Origin: Lentimicrobiaceae bacterium
GTDB taxonomy: Bacteria; Bacteroidota; Bacteroidia; Bacteroidales; JALOCA01
Length of the DNA stretch: 64,000 bases
Direction: 5' to 3'
Assembly (NCBI GenBank): GCA_023227965.1
Contig: JALOCA010000009.1
Coordinates: 1-64,000 of the forward strand
The notes under the pieces were generated by a model that saw only the letters and a list, made by a program, of their open reading frames with translations, was not told where the DNA came from and made no database searches. The first letter of the stretch is position 1. Each line of letters opens with the position of its first letter. Below, in pieces: positions 60,268 to 64,000 of the stretch. The position numbers and the translations under genes were made by a program.

Positions 60268-60330
60268 TAAATTTGATTTAACAGGCTGCCACGTAGGAGG
60301 TGTTAAATTTGTACCATTAAAATTAACACC
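60268..60330 (+). promoter_or_regulatory. Leader with two -7 boxes and alternative stems
   Basis: TAAATTTG occurs at 60268-60275 and 60304-60311. TTTAACA (60277-60283) can pair with TGTTAAA (60301-60307), and GGTGTTAA (60299-60306) can pair with TTAACACC (60323-60330), directly before the ATG. The two stems share 60301-60306 and are mutually exclusive. If transcription uses the first box, they could regulate access to the start. If it uses the second, they are mere coincidence. Confidence 0.3.
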
Positions 60331-60672
60331 ATGAAAAAGATTGTTTTGTTTGCTATGCTTGCAGCCATTTGTGTTTTTTATAGCCCTTTGTTTGCTGCAA
60401 ATGAAAATGCACCTGCACAGGTTACTCTTAATGGGAAAGTTGTGGATATAACTTCTGGAGAAGCACTTGCTGGTGTTGCCATCACAATAGAAGGTACCCA
60501 GCTAACAATTTATACCGATTTGGATGGAAACTTTACTCTAACAGGTATAAAGCCCGGAAACTATAATCTTGTTTGTTCATACCTCTCGTATAAGAAAAGT
60601 CTTATTGAAAACCTTGATATAACAAAAGCCAGCCGGGAATTGTTTACAATTGCACTTCAGCCGGCCAAATAG
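60331..60672 (+). CDS. Secreted carboxypeptidase-regulatory-like domain protein
   Basis: The 113-residue protein has a signal peptide (MKKIVLFAMLAAICVFYSPLFA). A single carboxypeptidase-regulatory-like beta-sandwich follows: VTLNGKVVDITSGEALAGVAI, YTDLDGNFTLTGIKPGNYNLVC, SLIENLDITKASRE. In Bacteroidetes this domain commonly opens TonB-dependent receptors (SusC-like); here it stands alone, with no barrel. It may bind carbohydrate or another protein on the cell surface or in the periplasm. A terminator follows at 60696-60722. Confidence 0.82.
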   Translation: MKKIVLFAMLAAICVFYSPLFAANENAPAQVTLNGKVVDITSGEALAGVAITIEGTQLTIYTDLDGNFTLTGIKPGNYNLVCSYLSYKKSLIENLDITKASRELFTIALQPAK

Positions 60673-60695
60673 TTTCATTTTTTAAATAAAAAAAT

Positions 60696-60722
60696 CGGAG
60701 GCTTGATCAACCTCCGGTTTTT
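60696..60722 (+). terminator. Rho-independent terminator of the 60331 gene
   Basis: CGGAGG (60696-60701) and CCTCCG (60711-60716) pair, with the inner TTGATCAA palindrome in the loop, followed by GTTTTT. It is 24 bases after the stop codon. Confidence 0.75.
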
Positions 60723-60751
60723 AGTTTGTACTAAATCATTTACGATATATT

Positions 60752-62947
60752 TTAGTATATATTTGTCGTATTACGATACCCCTGGTTGTTAAGATACCAA
60801 TCTGGGTATAACGTTCCGCCGGATTGTGCCCATTCGGCAAAATGGAGGTACGTTTGCAGTATATCAACCATTTCTACCGGATATGCAAAATCAACCGGAA
60901 TTTCGATAGCCCATGGTAAACCGGTAGCCGTGCAGTAATATTTATTCTGTGAAGGTACAGAAGCATCATCAAAAGTGCCAAAATAACTTGAAGTAACAAA
61001 TTCAGTTGGCTTTTGATCCTTCAGGTGTACTTCTTTCCCTCTTTCCTGGTTAATGAAAATAAATGGATTAAAAGGTGCTGAACCGATGGAAGCCTGAGGG
61101 CTGGAAAAGTTTATGGTTATTGTTTGTATTTCTGTTACCACGGTTGCTCCACCCCGGATGGTATTTAACATGCCACCTCCAAGAATGGTATTTACAGCAT
61201 CAAAAGGAATTATTACAGTCTCATTGGCATGTCCGGACTCATATCCCTTAGCATCCAGTGTTATAGCAGTACCTGCCTTAATACAGCCGGTTACACTTTG
61301 AATATTTGCAGGCACTGTATTGAGAACAATGCCGAAACCATTGTTAAGTGTTGCACCATCGGCACGAATTTTATATTTGGCAACGATATCTACATATTCA
61401 TTCTGCGCATTTTTAACCATTTTATACTGTATTGCAATTACAAGGTCATTAAAGTCGTAGTCCCCGGTACCTGTCCAAAGGTCTTCAAATGCAACACTTG
61501 CAAAATCCGTAGCATTAGGATAATAAGAATTAAATGCTCTGTCCGGGTCATTGGGATATTCGTCTTGGTTATCTGAAATTCCGTCTCCATCGCTGTCATT
61601 AGTAGGAGGGCTACCTGATCCTGAAGGATTACAAGAAGTTACAGGAACATAACATTGGCAAAAAGTAACTGAGGTTGCAATGGTTCCGGTATTGCTTTCT
61701 ATTCCGTTGGCATCGCAAAGGTCAGTGTAATAACGAACTACACCACTTCCATTTATCCTTGTGGTACCAGAAATATTTATTCTGCCACAGCCTGTGGATG
61801 GGCCATTTATAGTAGCATTAACCATTAAATTGGCTGTATTTATCTGCGAGCCATTACCAAGGTTTGTCTGGCTTGTACCATTTAATGTGGTTGTTCCTGT
61901 AACAACTACGTAACCATTATTTGTAAAAATATTGTTCTGATTATAATTACCGGAAACTTCCAGATGGCATTCATTGGTAAATACGCCTTGTCCATTGTTA
62001 TTCAGATGTGCCGATATTCGCATTAAACTCTGATTGGTAATAGTACCATTGTTATTCACGTCGGCACTTACATTCATGATTCCGGCATTCAATACCGTGG
62101 CATCGTTGTTATTTACGTTGATACCTATGATATTTGCAGTTCCATAGTTTTCAAAAATACTTCCTGTGCCTGCATTTACTTGCCCTGATATTTGCAATAT
62201 TCCGTAATTGTAGAAATAAATCTTGTTTAAGTTCAGGCTGGAGCTCATAGTATAAACACCATTTCCACTTACATAAATGGTTGCGGTAAAATTGCCGTTA
62301 ATATTGATATTTTGAACAGTAGCAGTTCCGCAAACTACAAGGGTGGCAGCCCCTTTGAATGTTATATTTCCTGTGAGGTTGCCGGTAAGGCATACATGCT
62401 CACCCTCTTCAATGGTAATCGAATTTACCGAAGTGCTTATGGTTCTTGTACAACCATTGGAACAACCCGGGTCGCCTCCTACAGTTTTGTACCCTTTGTA
62501 GGTGTCTGCCAAAGCTGTAAACGTATAGTTTAGTTCTTTTCCCTTTATGGGAACCGCAACAAATTCGTTGATACCATCCTGAGAAGCATTTTGAATGTAT
62601 AATTCAGTAAGATAGGATGGAATTCGGATTTTTGTTACATATTTAAACTGCGCATTGGTTATCCCGGTTTCTATCAGTTTACCCATTAAACCCGGGTTAT
62701 CCTGGTATATTTTAATGATGTGAGCCTTTTCCCCGGTGGAAGTATTATTTACGTTGATAGTAACGGCTACTTCTTTAAAACTTTGAAAGTCAAAATTCTG
62801 ACTAATATTCAAATCTTTAAATTGTGATGGCGTATCTCCGGATGTGGAATCATTTTTGGAACAGGAAAATAACAAGATTGTTCCGGATACAATTAAAAGC
62901 GACAAAGTGAGTAATTTATTTTTACTCTTGTAGAAGAAAGATTTCAT
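60752..62947 (-). CDS. LruC-domain-containing lipoprotein
   Basis: The 731-residue protein has a lipoprotein signal (SGTILLFSCSKND, Cys ~29). An N-terminal Ig-like region is followed by a long stretch of Asn/Gly-rich repeats (residues ~160-400) resembling a beta-helix (NNGTITNQSLMRISAHLNNNG). A calcium-binding type-3 repeat (NDSDGDGISDNQDEYPNDPD) leads to the LruC/DUF4842 domain (FEDLWTGTGDYDFNDLVIAI, with NNGFGIVL). LruC-domain proteins are outer-surface lipoproteins of unknown function. The gene is convergent with the 60331 gene and downstream of the terminator. Confidence 0.85.
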   Translation of the reverse strand: MKSFFYKSKNKLLTLSLLIVSGTILLFSCSKNDSTSGDTPSQFKDLNISQNFDFQSFKEVAVTINVNNTSTGEKAHIIKIYQDNPGLMGKLIETGITNAQFKYVTKIRIPSYLTELYIQNASQDGINEFVAVPIKGKELNYTFTALADTYKGYKTVGGDPGCSNGCTRTISTSVNSITIEEGEHVCLTGNLTGNITFKGAATLVVCGTATVQNININGNFTATIYVSGNGVYTMSSSLNLNKIYFYNYGILQISGQVNAGTGSIFENYGTANIIGINVNNNDATVLNAGIMNVSADVNNNGTITNQSLMRISAHLNNNGQGVFTNECHLEVSGNYNQNNIFTNNGYVVVTGTTTLNGTSQTNLGNGSQINTANLMVNATINGPSTGCGRINISGTTRINGSGVVRYYTDLCDANGIESNTGTIATSVTFCQCYVPVTSCNPSGSGSPPTNDSDGDGISDNQDEYPNDPDRAFNSYYPNATDFASVAFEDLWTGTGDYDFNDLVIAIQYKMVKNAQNEYVDIVAKYKIRADGATLNNGFGIVLNTVPANIQSVTGCIKAGTAITLDAKGYESGHANETVIIPFDAVNTILGGGMLNTIRGGATVVTEIQTITINFSSPQASIGSAPFNPFIFINQERGKEVHLKDQKPTEFVTSSYFGTFDDASVPSQNKYYCTATGLPWAIEIPVDFAYPVEMVDILQTYLHFAEWAQSGGTLYPDWYLNNQGYRNTTNIY

Positions 62948-63049
62948 ATTTTTTTAGATAAAATTTATTTACAAATTAAAATAGCGCTTAGTAAAAGAAA
63001 AATCTGTGCCAAAGTATCATTTTATTAAACAAGCAGGGGAAAAAATAGT

Positions 63050-64000
63050 TCAAGCCAATGCATCATAAAGAATTTCAATAGGATGAAAAGCCGTTCTTCC
63101 TGTTCCGTCTTTGATTTGCTGGCGGCAACTTGTCCCAGGAGCGGAAATGATTGTTTCCTTCCCGGACTGACGGATGGATGGGAACAGCGTCAATTCGCCT
63201 ACTTTCATCGAAAACTCGTAATGTTCCTTTTCATAGCCAAAAGAGCCAGCCATTCCACAACAACCTGATTTAATTTCTTCCACATGGTAATTCTCAGGAA
63301 GAGAAAGCATTTTTTTCGTCAGAAGCACAGACGCAAGCGATTTCTGATGGCAATGTCCGTGTAATTTGATATTTAGCACATTCTTCGTAAAAACGTCAGA
63401 AGTTATATTTCCCTTTTCTGCTTCGCGAATGAAAAATTCATCATAAAGAAGGCAGTTAGTAGCCAATTTGTGGGCATCTTCCTTCATATCTTTACGCACC
63501 AGGTCGGGATATTCGTCGCGAAAAGATAAAATCGCCGAAGGCTCTATCCCGATTAATGGTGTTTTTTCATTGATAATATCTTTTAGTTTTAACACATTGG
63601 TTTCTGCCAGTTTTTTGGCTTTTCTCACCAATCCTTTCGACAGAAAAGTCCTGCCACTTTCGGTATGATAGGGAATTACAACCTCATATCCAAGTTTATT
63701 CAATAGTTTAATGGCTTTAATACCAATTTCCACATCGTTGTAATTAGAAAACTCATCTGCAAAAAGATAAACTTTGCCAAATTTATTCTCAATATTAATT
63801 TTATTGTTATTCTTTTTTGCCCAGCAACGCAAGGTCATTTTGTAAAGGGCAGGAATACTCCTTTTGGAAGCAAAGCCCAGCATTTTTTTAAGCAATCCCG
63901 ACAAGAATGATGACTTAACCACCGCATTGAAAACCGAGGGCAAAACCATTCCCAATTTGTTGACTTGTGTGATATATGCAATTAATCTTGTACGCAAGGA
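63050..64000 (-). CDS. Fe-S-binding C-terminal part of a FAD-linked oxidase, clipped by the window edge
   Basis: The visible 315+ residues run off the right edge. They have CCG-type Fe-S/heterodisulfide motifs: the HGHCHQKS segment, and the GCCGMAGSFGYEKEHYEFSMKVGE block common in GlcF/LutA-like proteins, ending SCRQQIKDGTGRTAFHPIEIL. The N-terminal visible part has helices and the KVYLFADEFSNYNDVEIG strand typical of the CCG region. In Bacteroidetes this domain is usually the tail of a ~950-residue FAD-binding D-lactate or D-2-hydroxyacid dehydrogenase (YdiJ-like). That would put the FAD part to the right of the window. The CCG call is strong; the full fusion is inferred. Confidence 0.82.
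   Translation of the reverse strand, partial: SLRTRLIAYITQVNKLGMVLPSVFNAVVKSSFLSGLLKKMLGFASKRSIPALYKMTLRCWAKKNNNKINIENKFGKVYLFADEFSNYNDVEIGIKAIKLLNKLGYEVVIPYHTESGRTFLSKGLVRKAKKLAETNVLKLKDIINEKTPLIGIEPSAILSFRDEYPDLVRKDMKEDAHKLATNCLLYDEFFIREAEKGNITSDVFTKNVLNIKLHGHCHQKSLASVLLTKKMLSLPENYHVEEIKSGCCGMAGSFGYEKEHYEFSMKVGELTLFPSIRQSGKETIISAPGTSCRQQIKDGTGRTAFHPIEILYDALA

Noticed and set aside
1..64000. tRNA, rRNA or tmRNA genes
   Set aside because: No cloverleaf, T-loop GTTCGA-type or ribosomal RNA signature was noticed in the intergenic stretches. A covariance search was not possible.

Overview
The window is a chromosomal segment of a Bacteroidetes bacterium, most likely an environmental Bacteroidales-like lineage. 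It is AT-rich. At least ten genes have the Bacteroidetes -7 promoter box TAnnTTTG a short distance before the start codon, in some cases with a TTG/TTTG -33 element 19-20 bases further up. Shine-Dalgarno sequences are mostly absent. Secreted proteins carry type IX secretion (T9SS) C-terminal sorting domains, and there is a complete moxR-batABCDE aerotolerance-type operon. No rRNA or tRNA gene was seen.

Layout. 1-9.6 kb (minus strand): a clipped secreted-protein gene, a calcineurin-like phosphoesterase lipoprotein, and an apparent operon of TetR regulator, family 2 glycosyltransferase, HlyD-type adaptor, an RND pump fused in one frame to a TolC-type outer membrane channel, a small winged-helix protein and an LpxL/HtrB-like acyltransferase. 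9.7-17.2 kb: a DUF4831-like secreted protein, an M28 peptidase remnant, an Omp85/BamA-TamA-like protein, rplS, a trans-sulfuration PLP enzyme, trmD and a T9SS-exported subtilisin. 17.2-24.9 kb: an accessory island, described below. 24.9-29.8 kb: threonine dehydratase-like enzyme, LMW phosphotyrosine phosphatase, dnaA with a very AT-rich upstream region, yigZ and an EamA transporter. 29.8-41.4 kb: hppA membrane pyrophosphatase, a lipoprotein, a flavodiiron protein, pepD and two T9SS cargo proteins (CotH-kinase type and BNR/sortilin-repeat type). 41.6-50.6 kb: moxR, DUF58, an unnamed membrane protein, batA-E and a YfcE-like phosphoesterase. 50.6-64 kb: a NamZ-like muramidase, a LolC/E-like permease, mnmE, sucD, a beta-helix lipoprotein, a YggS-like PLP protein, a Na/Pi cotransporter, a carboxypeptidase-regulatory-domain protein, an LruC-domain lipoprotein and the C-terminal part of a FAD/Fe-S oxidoreductase that runs off the edge.

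The accessory island is the most interesting part. It opens with six head-to-tail 41-bp units, each able to form a hairpin, followed by a 57-bp direct repeat that brackets one copy of a dispersed CTCTGTG-rich element; a second copy lies inverted near position 1.1 kb. Next comes an unrecognised gene with an exceptionally strong Shine-Dalgarno, unusual for this phylum. Then follow same-strand short genes: a Shedu-type (DUF4263) anti-phage nuclease, a HAD phosphatase overlapping a small membrane protein, a 49-residue membrane peptide, a cupin/STAS-like/methyltransferase trio and a GNAT acetyltransferase. Two of these units are bounded by short inverted motifs, and a 137-bp imperfect palindrome separating them has the layout of an integron attC site. 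I infer a cassette-like region. No integrase is visible in the window.

Coordinates were read by eye. Translation starts were moved from the longest open frame where a promoter box, signal peptide or family N-terminus favoured a downstream codon. Family calls rest on visible motifs; no database search was run.
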